Shown piece after piece: positions 33,795 through 44,229 of a DNA stretch of 64,000 nt. A program made the position numbers and the translations under genes. A model generated the notes under the pieces. It saw only the letters and a list, made by a program, of their open reading frames with translations, was not told the DNA's origin and searched no databases. How positions within the stretch are numbered: the stretch's first letter is position 1; every line of letters starts with the position of its first letter. The stretch lies in contig NZ_JAAGLU010000028.1 in NCBI RefSeq assembly GCF_010550245.1, forward strand, positions 1-64,000. Direction: 5' to 3'. This DNA is from Streptomyces sp. SID12501. Lineage in GTDB: Bacteria > Actinomycetota > Actinomycetes > Streptomycetales > Streptomycetaceae.

Positions 33795-35057
33795 ATGTCG
33801 GCCATGAGCAGCAACTGGGACCGCCGATCCATCCTCCGCGCCGCAGCAGGACTGTCCGCCGCGGGCGCGCTGACCGCCTGCGGCGGCAACAACGGCCGCT
33901 CCAGTGGGGGCAGTTCGGGCACGAACCTCACCCAGTATTTCCACGCGTACGGCGAGGCGGGCACCGAGCAGGCCATCAAGAAGTACGCGAAGGCGTACGA
34001 CGCGGCCAACGTGACCACGCAGTGGATCACCAGTGCCGACTTCGAGAGCAAGCTCTTCGCGACGTTGCTCACCAAGAACGCGCCCGACCTCTTCGAGTTC
34101 CACCCGCAGATGCAGATGATCACGAGCGGCCAGGTGGCGGACCTGACCGACATCATCACGCCGGTGAAGGACGACTTCAACCCGGCCGACATCAAGTCGC
34201 ACACGGTGGACGGCAAGATATACGGCGTCCGCATGATCGACGACCCGCAGTTCTTCTTCTACCGCAAGTCGATGCTGGAGAAGGCCAAGGTCGAGGTCCC
34301 GACCACGCTCGACGAGCTGGCGGAGGCAGCGGCCAAGCTGACCACCAGCAAGGTCAAGGGCCTGTACATGGGCAACGACCTGCACAATGTCATCGACACG
34401 ATGATCTGGTCGGCCAACGCCGACCACCTCAACGAGAAGAACGAGATCGCCTACCACACCCCCGGCGTCATCGAGGGCCTGAAGAAGATGCGCAAGCTGT
34501 TCACCAGCGGCGACCTTCTCCTCGGCGCACCGACCGAGTCCTGGGACCCCTCCTCGCTCAACCAGGGCCTGTGTGCCATCCAGTTCTGCGGCATGTGGGC
34601 GATGCCGGGGATCCAGGCCGCGCTCGGCGACGACTGGGGAGTCTTCCCCTTCCCGAAGACGATCGACTCCGGCAAGCAGTCGGTCTACAACGGCGGCTGG
34701 TCGATGTTCGTCAACGCCAAGGGCGAGAACGTCGAGGCTGCCAAGGAGTACGTCAAGTGGCTGTGGCTCGACCAGAAGGAGTACCAGGAGGACTGGGCCA
34801 CCTCCTTCGGCTTCCACATCCCGCCGCGCACCTCGCTCGCACAGACGGCCACCAAGCTCAAGTCGGGCAACGCCGCTGAGGGCGTCCGGCTCTTCAACGA
34901 GTTCGGGCACTTCGACAACATCGGGTGGACCCAGGCCATGCGCACCTCTCTTGAGGACGTCTTCGCCAACTCCGTCCGCAAGGACATGGACCCGGAGGAA
35001 GCCCTCGACAAGGCCGACACGGCAGTCAACCGCGAGCTCAAGAAGCTCTTCGGATAG
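33795..35057 (+). CDS. sugar ABC transporter substrate-binding lipoprotein
   Basis: A 420-residue family 1 binding protein. A twin-arginine signal (DRRSILRAAAGLSAAGALTA) ends in the lipobox LTAC with Cys29, so it is probably exported folded by Tat and anchored outside the membrane. ATG 33795 follows AAGGA by 7 bases; an earlier GTG (33759) has no such site. With the two permeases it forms a sugar importer that needs a shared ATPase from elsewhere (MsiK-type), since no ATPase gene is present here. Confidence 0.92.
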   Translation: MSAMSSNWDRRSILRAAAGLSAAGALTACGGNNGRSSGGSSGTNLTQYFHAYGEAGTEQAIKKYAKAYDAANVTTQWITSADFESKLFATLLTKNAPDLFEFHPQMQMITSGQVADLTDIITPVKDDFNPADIKSHTVDGKIYGVRMIDDPQFFFYRKSMLEKAKVEVPTTLDELAEAAAKLTTSKVKGLYMGNDLHNVIDTMIWSANADHLNEKNEIAYHTPGVIEGLKKMRKLFTSGDLLLGAPTESWDPSSLNQGLCAIQFCGMWAMPGIQAALGDDWGVFPFPKTIDSGKQSVYNGGWSMFVNAKGENVEAAKEYVKWLWLDQKEYQEDWATSFGFHIPPRTSLAQTATKLKSGNAAEGVRLFNEFGHFDNIGWTQAMRTSLEDVFANSVRKDMDPEEALDKADTAVNRELKKLFG

Positions 35058-35077
35058 ACCGCGGGACGGACCACGAC

Positions 35078-36043
35078 ATGTCGACGACCAAGACGCGCGA
35101 CCTCGCGCGCCCCGCCGCGGCGAAGGCCTCACCGGCCAAGCCGCGGCAGGGTCTGCGGGGCAGCCCCACCCTCAACTTCTGGCTCTTCACCGGGCCGTTC
35201 CTCATCGGCCTGGCGGTCTTCGTCTACGCGCCGATCCTCTGGAGCCTCTGGCTCAGCTTCTTCGAGGCCCGCTTCACCGTCACGCCCGACAAGTTCGTCG
35301 GCTTCGCCAACTACACGTACATGCTGACGAACGACGACTTCGTCGGCTCGCTCGGCACCTTCACCGCCTTCGCCGCGTTCATCGTGCCCACCACCTGGGC
35401 GCTCTCGCTGGGCCTGGCCCTCCTGGTGACCCGGCTGCGCTTCATGCGGGCGTTCTTCCGGTCGGTCTTCTTCCTGCCGACCGCGTGCAGCTATGTGGCC
35501 GCCTCGATGATCTGGAAGATGTCCATCTTCAGCGGGGTCCGGTTCGGCCTGATGAACACGGTCCTCGGCTGGTTCGGGATCGAGAACATCGCCTGGCTGG
35601 CCGACCCCAACCCCCCCTGGTACTGGGTGGTCATCGTCAGCGCGCGTCTGTGGCTGCAGGCCGGCTTCTACATGATCCTGTTCATCGCGGCGCTGCAGAA
35701 CATCCCGGGCGAGCTGTACGAGGCCGCCGCCATCGACGGCGCCAAGCCGGGCTGGCAGACCTTCTGGTACATCACGCTGCCCCAGTTGCGCGCCACGTCC
35801 ACCGCCGTGGTCCTGCTGCTGCTGGTCGCCGCCTACCAGGCCTTCGACGAGTTCTACAACCTCCTGTCGAAGACCACCTGGGGCCGTCCGCCCCTCCTTG
35901 AGCTGTACTACAAGGCCCTGGGCGAGAGCCAGGACTACGGCGCCGGCAGCGCGGGCGCGGTCATCCTGACCGTGCTCATCTGTGCCGTGACCCTGCTCCA
36001 GGGCAAGTTCATGGGCTTCGGAAGGGGGGAGGAGACCAAGTGA
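35078..36043 (+). CDS. sugar ABC transporter permease 1
   Basis: A 321-residue MalF-like permease, with about six hydrophobic helices and the EAA loop ELYEAAAIDGAKPGWQTFWYITLPQL. It begins 20 bases after the binding-protein gene and overlaps the second permease by 4 bp (GTGA). Confidence 0.93.
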   Translation: MSTTKTRDLARPAAAKASPAKPRQGLRGSPTLNFWLFTGPFLIGLAVFVYAPILWSLWLSFFEARFTVTPDKFVGFANYTYMLTNDDFVGSLGTFTAFAAFIVPTTWALSLGLALLVTRLRFMRAFFRSVFFLPTACSYVAASMIWKMSIFSGVRFGLMNTVLGWFGIENIAWLADPNPPWYWVVIVSARLWLQAGFYMILFIAALQNIPGELYEAAAIDGAKPGWQTFWYITLPQLRATSTAVVLLLLVAAYQAFDEFYNLLSKTTWGRPPLLELYYKALGESQDYGAGSAGAVILTVLICAVTLLQGKFMGFGRGEETK

Positions 36044-36945
36044 CCACCACGATGCCCGAGGCACCAGAGGTACGGGATTCCGCGCCACCGTCGGACAAAC
36101 CCCGCCGCGTCCAGCGCGGTGGCGGCGTGATGAGCTCCACCGGGCTCTACATCGCCACCGGGATCGCCGGCTTCCTCTTCCTGGTCCCGTTCTACCTGCT
36201 GGTCCGCAACGCCCTCTCCACGGACGCCGACATCACGGGCGAGAACTGGAAGTTCTTCCCCACGGACATCCAGTGGGGCAACATCAGCGAGCTGTTCAAC
36301 GATGGGACGGTGCCCTTCGCCCAGTCCCTGTGGAACTCGGCGGTCGTGGCCACCCTCCACACCGTCGGCGTCCTGCTGGTGTGCTCCCTCGCCGGCTACG
36401 GTCTGGCCCGCATCCCGTACAAGCACGCCAACAAGGTCTTCTACGCCGTCCTCGGTACTCTGATGGTCCCCACGGCGGTCACCTTCGTCCCGAGCTTCGT
36501 GCTGGTCTCGTCACTCGGCTGGGTGGACACCTACCGGGGTCTCATCGTCCCGGGCCTGTTCAGTGGTTTCACCTGCTTCCTGTTCCGGCAGTATTTCCTG
36601 GGGTTCCCCAAGGAGCTGGAGGAGGCGGCGCGCGTGGACGGACTGGGCTACTGGGGTGCGTACTGGCGCATCGTGGTGCCCAACTCGCTGAACTTCTTCG
36701 CGGCGATGGCGACCATCACCTTCATCCAGGGCTGGAACTCCTTCCTGTGGCCGCTGGTCATCGGTCAGAGTCCGGACGCGTGGACCGTTCAGGTAGCGCT
36801 CTCCAACTACATGAGCAACCAGACCGTCATCTTCCATATGATCTTCATGGCCACCGCCTTTTCCATCCTGCCCCTGGTGTTCGTGTTCCTCTTCCTCCAG
36901 CGCTGGCTGGTACAGGGGATCGCCCAGACCGGCATCAAGGGCTGA
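36040..36945 (+). CDS. sugar ABC transporter permease 2
   Basis: A 301-residue MalG-like permease with the EAA loop ELEEAARVDGLGYWGAYWRI. The GTG start overlaps the previous stop. The beta-galactosidase gene follows after 41 bases, so the import and hydrolysis genes are most likely one operon. Confidence 0.93.
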   Translation: MTTTMPEAPEVRDSAPPSDKPRRVQRGGGVMSSTGLYIATGIAGFLFLVPFYLLVRNALSTDADITGENWKFFPTDIQWGNISELFNDGTVPFAQSLWNSAVVATLHTVGVLLVCSLAGYGLARIPYKHANKVFYAVLGTLMVPTAVTFVPSFVLVSSLGWVDTYRGLIVPGLFSGFTCFLFRQYFLGFPKELEEAARVDGLGYWGAYWRIVVPNSLNFFAAMATITFIQGWNSFLWPLVIGQSPDAWTVQVALSNYMSNQTVIFHMIFMATAFSILPLVFVFLFLQRWLVQGIAQTGIKG

Positions 36946-36986
36946 GCCGCCTATCGGGCTGAACCACGGGCTGAACTAGGAGACCG

Positions 36987-39905
36987 ATGTCCTTCCGCAC
37001 CACGGCAGCGTCCATCACGACGGCGACCGACTACGTCGAAGATGTCTCACCCGGCCGCGGGGCCCTTCCGCCCCGCGCCTGGTACGCGTCCTCCGACGCC
37101 GGTTCGCTCTCCCTGAACGGCAGTTGGCGTTTCCGGCTGTCGCCGACCGCCGACGGGGCGGACGACTCGTTCACCGAGCCGGGGTACGACGCCGGGGACT
37201 GGGCGGAGGTGACGGTCCCCGGTCACTGGGTCCTCCAGGGCGACGGGGCATTCGGTTCACCCATCTACACCAACCATCTCTACCCCTTCCCGGTGGACCC
37301 GCCGCGGGTGCCGACCGAGAACCCGACCGGCGACCACCTGCACGTCTTCGACCTGCCGTCCGACTGGCCCGATCTGTCGGACGGCGGGGCGGTGCTGCGC
37401 TTCGACGGGGTCGAGTCGTGCGCCCGGGTGTGGCTGAACGGCACGGACATCGGCGAGTTCAAGGGCTCGCGGCTGGCGCACGAGCTCGCGGTCGGGCAGC
37501 TGCTGAAGCCCAGCGGCAACGTCCTCGCCGTCCGGGTCCACCAGTGGTCGGCGGGCTCGTACCTGGAGGACCAGGACCAGTGGTGGCTGCCGGGCATCTT
37601 CCGCGACGTGACGCTGCTGCACCGCCCGGCGGCCGGTGTCCTCGACTTCTTCGTGCACTCCTCGTACGACCACACGACCGGCGAGGGCACGCTCCGCGTC
37701 GAGTCCGACGTGGAGGGGCGAGTCACCGTCCCCGAGTTGGACATCGATGTCAGGACCGGTGATCCGGTAGCGGTCGCGGTCGAGCCGTGGACCGCCGAGA
37801 CACCCCGCCTGTACGACGGTGTGCTGGTCACAGCGGGTGAGCGGGTGCCGCTGCGCATCGGCTTCCGGACCGTGGAACTGGCGGACGGGCTCATCAAGGT
37901 CAACGGCAGGGCCATCCTGTTCAAGGGCGTCAACCGGCACGAGTGGCACCCCGAGAAGGGCCGCACCCTCGACCTGGAGACCATGCGGGCCGACGTGCTG
38001 CTGATGAAGCGGCACAACCTGAACGCCGTCCGCACCTCGCACTACCCGCCGCACCCGGCCTTCCTCGACCTGTGCGACGAGTACGGTCTGTGGGTCATCG
38101 ACGAGTGCGACCTGGAGACCCACGGCTTCACCGAGCAGAACTGGCGCGACAACCCCGTCGACGACGACCGCTGGACCCCGGCCCTCCTGGACCGCGCGTC
38201 CCGGATGGTCGAGCGCGACAAGAACCACCCGTCGATCGTCATCTGGTCACTGGGCAACGAGGCCGGCACCGGACGCGGGCTGACCGCCATGGCCGAGTGG
38301 ATCCACGGCCGCGACAGCTCCCGGCTCGTGCACTACGAGGGCGACTGGGACTGCCGCGACACAGACATGTACTCCCGCATGTACGCCGACCACGCGGAGA
38401 CCGAGCGCATCGGCCAGGGCCTGGACGGCGGCACGCAGAAGCGGCGCGGGCTCCCGTTCATCCTCTGCGAGTACGGGCACGCCATGGGCAACGGCCCCGG
38501 CGGCATCGCCGACTACCAGCGGATCTTCGAGGCCCACGACCGCATCCAGGGCGGCTTCATCTGGGAGTGGATCGACCACGGCATCAAGGACGAGCGGTTC
38601 GGCTACGCGTACGGCGGCGACTTCGGCGAGGAGCTGCACGACGGCAACTTCGTCTGCGACGGGCTGGTCTTCCCGGACCGGACGCCGTCCCCGGGGCTCG
38701 TGGAGTACAAGAAGGTCATCGAGCCGGTCCGGATCGAGGGCGTCGGCACGGACGGGACCGTGCGCGTGACCAACGCGTACGACTTCGCCGACCTGTCCGC
38801 GCTCACCTTCACGTGGTCGTACGACGTCGACGGCACGCCGGTCGCGACCGGCACCCTGGCGGTGCCCGCGTCCCTGGCCCCCGGCGAGTCGGCCGAGGTG
38901 AAGCTGCCCGAGCCGCCGTCCGACGGCCAGGACGCCGAGACCCGCTGGACCGTGCGGGCCACGCTCGCCGAGGACACGGCGTGGGGACCGAAGGGGCATC
39001 CGGTGGCTTGGGGCCAACTCCCCGTCCAGGCACGCCCGTCGGTGACCGTCACCGCCAGTGCGCGCCCCGTTGACGACGAGGAGGAAGGCATCGTGCTCGG
39101 GCCCGCCGTCTTCACCCCCTCGACCGGCGAACTGGCAATGATCCACGGCATCGACGTCATGGACGTCAAGCTGGACGTGTGGCGGGCGCCCACCGACAAC
39201 GACTTGGGCGCGGCCTGGCAGCCCGACATCCGGTACGGCGTCCTCTGGCGCAAGCTGGGCCTGCACCGGATGCAACACCGTCTGGACGGTATCGAGTTGG
39301 GCGAGGACGCCCTGACCGTACGGACCCGGGTGGCGCCGGCCGCCGCCGACGTGGCCCTGCGTACGGTCTATCGGTGGACCTCCGACGGGACGCGGCTGAA
39401 GCTGACGGTGTCCGTGACCCCCGAGGGCGACTGGCAGGTGCCGTTGCCCCGGCTCGGGCTGCGCCTCGGGCTGTTCGCCGGCACCGACGTGACCTGGCAC
39501 GGCGGCGGCCCCGGCGAGGGCTACCCCGACACCAAGTCAGCCTCCATGCTGGGACGTTGGGAGTCCACGGTCGACGACCTCCAGACTCCCTACCTCCGCC
39601 CGCAGGAGAACGGCGCCCGCGCCGACGTCCGCTGGGCGGAGATCGGCTGGGGCAAGGGTCTCCCCTCGCTGCGGATCGACGGCGAGCCGGAGTTCTCGTT
39701 CACGGCGCGCTACTGGACGAGCGAACGGCTCGACGCGGCCGACCACCTCTCCGACCTGTGGTCCGGCGACACCCTGTGGATCAACCTCGATCACGGGCAG
39801 CAGGGCATCGGCTCGCAGTCCTGCGGCCCGGGCGCGCTTCCGCAGTACCTGCTGCGGGCGGCACCGGCGGAGTTCTCCTTCGTGTTCTCCGCACTCAACC
39901 TATAA
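36987..39905 (+). CDS. beta-galactosidase, GH2
   Basis: A 972-residue LacZ-type glycoside hydrolase. An N-terminal jelly-roll (PRAWYASSDAGSLSLNGSWR) and Ig-like part lead to the TIM barrel with acid/base Glu in SLGNEAGTGRG (about residue 425) and nucleophile Glu in ILCEYGHAMGNG (about 495), then the C-terminal beta domain. No signal peptide, so it acts in the cytoplasm on galactosides brought in by the adjacent importer. Expected to be controlled by the ROK repressor upstream. Confidence 0.94.
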   Translation: MSFRTTAASITTATDYVEDVSPGRGALPPRAWYASSDAGSLSLNGSWRFRLSPTADGADDSFTEPGYDAGDWAEVTVPGHWVLQGDGAFGSPIYTNHLYPFPVDPPRVPTENPTGDHLHVFDLPSDWPDLSDGGAVLRFDGVESCARVWLNGTDIGEFKGSRLAHELAVGQLLKPSGNVLAVRVHQWSAGSYLEDQDQWWLPGIFRDVTLLHRPAAGVLDFFVHSSYDHTTGEGTLRVESDVEGRVTVPELDIDVRTGDPVAVAVEPWTAETPRLYDGVLVTAGERVPLRIGFRTVELADGLIKVNGRAILFKGVNRHEWHPEKGRTLDLETMRADVLLMKRHNLNAVRTSHYPPHPAFLDLCDEYGLWVIDECDLETHGFTEQNWRDNPVDDDRWTPALLDRASRMVERDKNHPSIVIWSLGNEAGTGRGLTAMAEWIHGRDSSRLVHYEGDWDCRDTDMYSRMYADHAETERIGQGLDGGTQKRRGLPFILCEYGHAMGNGPGGIADYQRIFEAHDRIQGGFIWEWIDHGIKDERFGYAYGGDFGEELHDGNFVCDGLVFPDRTPSPGLVEYKKVIEPVRIEGVGTDGTVRVTNAYDFADLSALTFTWSYDVDGTPVATGTLAVPASLAPGESAEVKLPEPPSDGQDAETRWTVRATLAEDTAWGPKGHPVAWGQLPVQARPSVTVTASARPVDDEEEGIVLGPAVFTPSTGELAMIHGIDVMDVKLDVWRAPTDNDLGAAWQPDIRYGVLWRKLGLHRMQHRLDGIELGEDALTVRTRVAPAAADVALRTVYRWTSDGTRLKLTVSVTPEGDWQVPLPRLGLRLGLFAGTDVTWHGGGPGEGYPDTKSASMLGRWESTVDDLQTPYLRPQENGARADVRWAEIGWGKGLPSLRIDGEPEFSFTARYWTSERLDAADHLSDLWSGDTLWINLDHGQQGIGSQSCGPGALPQYLLRAAPAEFSFVFSALNL

Positions 39906-39941
39906 CTGACGCATCGTCAACTCATTCCACTCGGGGGTTCG

Positions 39942-40964
39942 TTGAGCGGCAATATAGAGGTCCGTGGCCTGTCCCGGACCTTCCACACCACCGTGCGGCG
40001 TCCTGGCTTCGCCGGGGCGCTGCGCTCCCTCGTCCAACCGGAACGGGTTGCGAAGCACGCCGTCTCCGACATCACCTTCGACGTGGCGCCGGGTGAACTC
40101 CTGGCCCTGCTAGGGCCGAACGGCGCAGGCAAGTCGACGACCATCAAGATGCTCACCGGCATCCTCACCCCCACGTCCGGCGAGGCGCGGGTCGCCGGCG
40201 TGGTGCCGTACCTGGAGCGCGAGCGCAACGCCCGCAACATCGGGGCGGTGTTCGGGCAGCGCACCCAGCTCTGGTGGGACCTGCCGGTGCGCGAGTCGTT
40301 CTCGATCCTGCGGGACATCTACGAGATACCGAAGCCCGAACACGCGGTACGCCTCCAGGAGTTCGACGACCTGCTGGAACTGTCCACGTTCTGGGACACC
40401 CGCGTACGGCATCTGTCGCTGGGCCAGCGGGTGCGCTGCGACCTGGCGGCGGCACTGCTGCACGATCCGCCGGTGGTGTTCCTCGACGAGCCCACCATCG
40501 GGATGGATGTGGTCGTCAAGGAGCAGGTGCGGGAGTTCCTGCGCCACCAGGTCGAGGAGCGCGGCCGGACCGTGCTGCTCACCACCCATGACATGACGGA
40601 GGTCGAGCGGCTCGCCGAGCGGGTCGTCCTCGTCAACCACGGCCGCCTCGTGCTGGACGGCACGCTGGACGAGATCAAGAAGAGGTTCGGCTCGACCTGG
40701 CAGGTCCGGGCGACACTGGCCGACCCGCATGCGGAGGTAGAGGCACTCCCGGGCATCGCACTGCTCCGCCGCGAGGGTCCGAAGGTGGTCTTCGGCCCGG
40801 ACGGTCCGGACGGTCCGGCCGCCCCGACGGTCCACCAGGCGCTCAAGCGGGTGATCGAGCGGTACGAGGTGACGGACATCGCCCTCGACGAGGCCGACCT
40901 GGAGGACGTGATGCGGGCCGCGTACGTCCAGGCCGAGGCACCGGAATCGCGCGGGGGCGGCTGA
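39942..40964 (+). CDS. ABC-2 exporter ATPase
   Basis: A 340-residue ATP-binding subunit of the NatA/DrrA kind: Walker A GPNGAGKST, Q-loop region FGQRTQLWWDL, signature LSLGQRVR, Walker B VVFLDEP, then TTHDMTEVE. The TTG start follows GGGGG. Two PF06182-like permeases follow directly (gap of 1 base to the first), so the three form one exporter. The cargo is unknown. Confidence 0.92.
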   Translation: MSGNIEVRGLSRTFHTTVRRPGFAGALRSLVQPERVAKHAVSDITFDVAPGELLALLGPNGAGKSTTIKMLTGILTPTSGEARVAGVVPYLERERNARNIGAVFGQRTQLWWDLPVRESFSILRDIYEIPKPEHAVRLQEFDDLLELSTFWDTRVRHLSLGQRVRCDLAAALLHDPPVVFLDEPTIGMDVVVKEQVREFLRHQVEERGRTVLLTTHDMTEVERLAERVVLVNHGRLVLDGTLDEIKKRFGSTWQVRATLADPHAEVEALPGIALLRREGPKVVFGPDGPDGPAAPTVHQALKRVIERYEVTDIALDEADLEDVMRAAYVQAEAPESRGGG

Positions 40965-40965
40965 C

Positions 40966-41769
40966 ATGGCCGTCCTGCACGCCTGGCGGGCCGCCAGGGT
41001 CACCCCTCTCGGTGAGCTGTACGCCCCGCCCCGGATGACCGCCGCCCTGATCCGGCTGACCGTCCAGGTGGTGCTGGTCGCGTCCCTGTGGAACGGCCTG
41101 TACCAGCAGACCGGCACGACAGCCGGAATCAACCGCGAGCAGGCGGTGACGTACGCCGTCATGGCCGTACTCGCCTCCCGGCTGCGGGAGTTGGACCAGT
41201 ACGCGGGCCGCGACACCGTGCTCCAGCACATGCACTTCGGCACGATCGTGTACTGGTACCTGCGCCCGCTGGCACCCCAGCGCTACTACGCGCTGCGGGC
41301 GCTCGGCGAGCAGTTGTACGGGCTCGCCTGGGCACTGGCCGGGTTCACCCTCTGCCTGGCGACCGGGGTGGTCCAGCCACCCGGATCGGCCGCCGTGGCA
41401 GGGGTGTTCGCGCTCAGTCTGCTGCTCGGCCAGCTGGTTCTCTACTACGTCATGCTCGTCATCGACCAGTTCTGCTTCTGGACACTGCGCAACGGCGCCG
41501 CGATGCTCATCCTGGTCTTCGCGCAGAACCTGCTGTCCGGGGTGTACGCACCGCTGTGGTTCTTCCCGGACTGGTTCATCACGCTCAGCTCCTTCCTGCC
41601 CTTCCAGGCCACGCTGAGCGTGCCGTTGTCGCTGTACGTGGGGCGCATCCCGCTCTCGGACGCCGCCTTCCAGCTCTCCGTGCAGGCCGGGTGGATCCTC
41701 CTTCTGGCCCTGTTCACCCGGTTTTTGTGGCGGCGGGCCGCCCTCCGAGTCGTCTCCCAGGGAGGCTGA
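40966..41769 (+). CDS. ABC-2 family permease 1
   Basis: A 267-residue membrane protein with about six hydrophobic segments and SGVYAPLWFFPDWF before the last ones, as in the ABC2_membrane_6 family. Starts 1 base after the ATPase stop. Confidence 0.87.
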   Translation: MAVLHAWRAARVTPLGELYAPPRMTAALIRLTVQVVLVASLWNGLYQQTGTTAGINREQAVTYAVMAVLASRLRELDQYAGRDTVLQHMHFGTIVYWYLRPLAPQRYYALRALGEQLYGLAWALAGFTLCLATGVVQPPGSAAVAGVFALSLLLGQLVLYYVMLVIDQFCFWTLRNGAAMLILVFAQNLLSGVYAPLWFFPDWFITLSSFLPFQATLSVPLSLYVGRIPLSDAAFQLSVQAGWILLLALFTRFLWRRAALRVVSQGG

Positions 41770-41774
41770 GGCCC

Positions 41775-42575
41775 GTGAACGCCGTACGTATCGCGTGGCG
41801 CATCACGCGCCTCAACTTCCGTGCCCAGCTGGAATACCGCTCCGAGTTCCTGCTGATGATCGGGATCGGCGCCATCTGGCAGGTGTCGGTGATCGTGTTC
41901 GCGACGGTGCTGCTGACCCGGTTCGCCGGGATGGGCGGCTGGGACAGCTCGGAGGTGTTGCTGATCCCGGCGACCCGGATGCTGGCACACGGCATCTTCG
42001 TGCTGTTCCTCGGGCGGATGCACGGAATCGGCAAGATCATCCAGGAGGGGATGATCGACACCTATCTGGTCCGTCCGATGCCGGTGTTCCGTCAGGTCCA
42101 GCTGTCCGTCTTCCCCACCAACGCCATCGGCGACCTGACGGTGGCCGTGGGCCTCATGGTGGGCGCGCTCTCCCGCAGCGACCTGGACTGGACCGCGGGC
42201 CGCATCACGTACCTCGTCGTCTGTGTCCTCGGTGGGATGCTCCTTGAGGCGGCCCTGTTCACCGCGGTGGCCTGTGCCTCGTTGCGTTTCCCGGCCGCCG
42301 ACTACTGGGGACGCTGGCTGGAGGAGCTGCTCGGCACGTTCGGCAGCTATCCGCTCAACGTGCTGCCCAGGGCGGTGAGCGGCTTCCTCACCTTCGGACT
42401 GCCGCTCGCGTTCGTCGCCTACTTCCCGGCGGCGGTACTGACCGGTCACGGCCACGACACAGGCGTGCCGTACTGGCTGGCGGCGGCCTCACCGCTGCTG
42501 GGACTGGCCGCGTTTGTGGGAGCACGGCTCCTGTGGCGGTGGAGCCTGGGGCACTACACGGGGGTGAACGGGTGA
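41775..42575 (+). CDS. ABC-2 family permease 2
   Basis: A 266-residue paralogue of the previous permease (RAQLEYRSEFLLMIGIGAIW, GMIDTYLVRPMPVFRQVQLS, FPAAVLTGHG). The GTG at 41775 follows GGAGG; the open frame continues upstream but has no family resemblance there. It completes a heterodimeric exporter. Confidence 0.87.
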   Translation: MNAVRIAWRITRLNFRAQLEYRSEFLLMIGIGAIWQVSVIVFATVLLTRFAGMGGWDSSEVLLIPATRMLAHGIFVLFLGRMHGIGKIIQEGMIDTYLVRPMPVFRQVQLSVFPTNAIGDLTVAVGLMVGALSRSDLDWTAGRITYLVVCVLGGMLLEAALFTAVACASLRFPAADYWGRWLEELLGTFGSYPLNVLPRAVSGFLTFGLPLAFVAYFPAAVLTGHGHDTGVPYWLAAASPLLGLAAFVGARLLWRWSLGHYTGVNG

Positions 42576-42766
42576 CGCCCATGCGGTGATCCGCGCGGCA
42601 CGGTGACGGGAAACATGAACCCTGCTCGACCAGCGAGTGATCGCCGAACGACCCGGACGCGGCGGATCGTCACTCCACTCATTGTTCCCCCAACAGCCCT
42701 TGTCCAGCACACTGTTGGCCGTGAACCTGAGCAGTGTTCACCTACCCCCCATGGAGACCCCCCACC

Positions 42767-44089
42767 ATGAGAAGACTCATCGGCACCCTCGTCGCCGGCG
42801 CCCTGGCCCTGACCGGGCTCGCCACGGCCGGCTCGACCCCGGCCGCCGCCGCTGCCACCTCAGGCACCTTCAACGTCCTCACGTACAACGTCGCGGGCCT
42901 CCCGGACCTCCTGAGTTCGGGAAACCCCGAGGTGAACACCCCGCTGATATCGCCGCGTCTGGGCGCGTACGACATCGTCAACGTGCAGGAGGACTTCAAC
43001 TACCACGCGGCGTTGTACGCGAACGACAACCACGCGTACCGCACGGCGACGAGTGGTGGAGTGCCCTTCGGTGACGGCCTCAACACCCTCTCGGACTACG
43101 CTTTCCAGGACTTCGAGCGGGTGAAGTGGAACAACTGCACCGGCACCAACTGCCTCACCCCGAAGGGCTTCTCACTGGCCCGGGTGCGGATCGCCGAGGG
43201 CGTCTACGTGGACGTTTACAATGCCCACCCCAACGCGGACGACACCGACGAGGCGCACGCCGCGCGCCGGGCCAACATCTCGCAGCTCTCCGCCTTCATC
43301 CAGGCCAACTCCGCGGGCAACGCGGTGATCGTCGCGGGTGACACGAACACGCGGTACACCCGCGCGGGCGACAACATCCGCACGCTCGCGTCCGAGAACG
43401 GCCTGACGGACGCCTGGGTCCAGTTGGTCAAGGGCGGTACGCCGCCGGTCCAGGGCAGTGACGCGCTCGTCTGCCCGACGACCGCGCCGACGAACAGCTG
43501 CGAGGTCGTCGACAAGGTCCTCTACCGAGGCAGCAAGCTCGTGAACCTGTCCGCGACCCGCTACAACAACGAGTGGGCGTCCTTCCTGGACTCCGCGGGC
43601 GGCAACCTCTCCGACCACTTCCCGCACACCGTCGACTTCTCCTGGACGCTGCCCTCGAAGCTGCGCGCGAGCGACTTCCTCGGCGGCGAGCACGGCACGG
43701 CGTTCACCGACGCCGACGACCTCCCGGCGACGCCCTCGCCCCGCACACTCACCCTGCGCGGCGGCTCCCGTCTGGACGGGGTGTCCCTGACGCACGACGG
43801 CGGCACGACACTGACCCATGGCGGCACGGGCGGCACCGCTTCCTCCCTCACCCTGGCGTCCGGCGAACACCTCACCTCGGTGAAGCTGACGCAGGGTCAG
43901 AAGGACGGCCGGACAAGGATCTTCTCGGCGGCGTTCACCACGGACAAAGCCCGCACCCTGGCCTCCGGCACGGCCACGACGGCCACGGCGACGTTCACGG
44001 CACCGTCCGGCTGGCAGATCGTCGGCTTCACCGGCCGCTCGGGCACCGAGATCGACAAGCTCGGCGTGGTGTACGCACCGATCGCCTGA
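42767..44089 (+). CDS. secreted EEP-family phosphodiesterase with jacalin-like tail
   Basis: A 440-residue secreted protein. A Sec signal (MRRLIGTLVAGALALTGLAT, Ala-rich cleavage site near 32) is followed by an endonuclease/exonuclease/phosphatase domain (TYNVAGLP, VNVQEDF, YNAHPNADD, VAGDTNTR, SDHFPHTVDF). This is the fold of secreted nucleases and sphingomyelinases. From about residue 305 comes a beta-prism, jacalin-like lectin domain ending GFTGRSGTEIDKLGVVYAP. The lectin may direct the enzyme to glycans. ATG 42767 is chosen because it begins the signal peptide. Confidence 0.85.
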   Translation: MRRLIGTLVAGALALTGLATAGSTPAAAAATSGTFNVLTYNVAGLPDLLSSGNPEVNTPLISPRLGAYDIVNVQEDFNYHAALYANDNHAYRTATSGGVPFGDGLNTLSDYAFQDFERVKWNNCTGTNCLTPKGFSLARVRIAEGVYVDVYNAHPNADDTDEAHAARRANISQLSAFIQANSAGNAVIVAGDTNTRYTRAGDNIRTLASENGLTDAWVQLVKGGTPPVQGSDALVCPTTAPTNSCEVVDKVLYRGSKLVNLSATRYNNEWASFLDSAGGNLSDHFPHTVDFSWTLPSKLRASDFLGGEHGTAFTDADDLPATPSPRTLTLRGGSRLDGVSLTHDGGTTLTHGGTGGTASSLTLASGEHLTSVKLTQGQKDGRTRIFSAAFTTDKARTLASGTATTATATFTAPSGWQIVGFTGRSGTEIDKLGVVYAPIA

Positions 44090-44229
44090 ACCTGACCAGC
44101 CCAACTCCCGTTACTGGAGCTGCTGTTGTGTGGGCGGACAGCCTCCCGGTGTCCGCCCACTCGCACACCTGTCCGGACGTCCGCAAAATCATTCCGCGCC
44201 GGGCCTTCCCAGCCGGTAACTTCGGGAGG

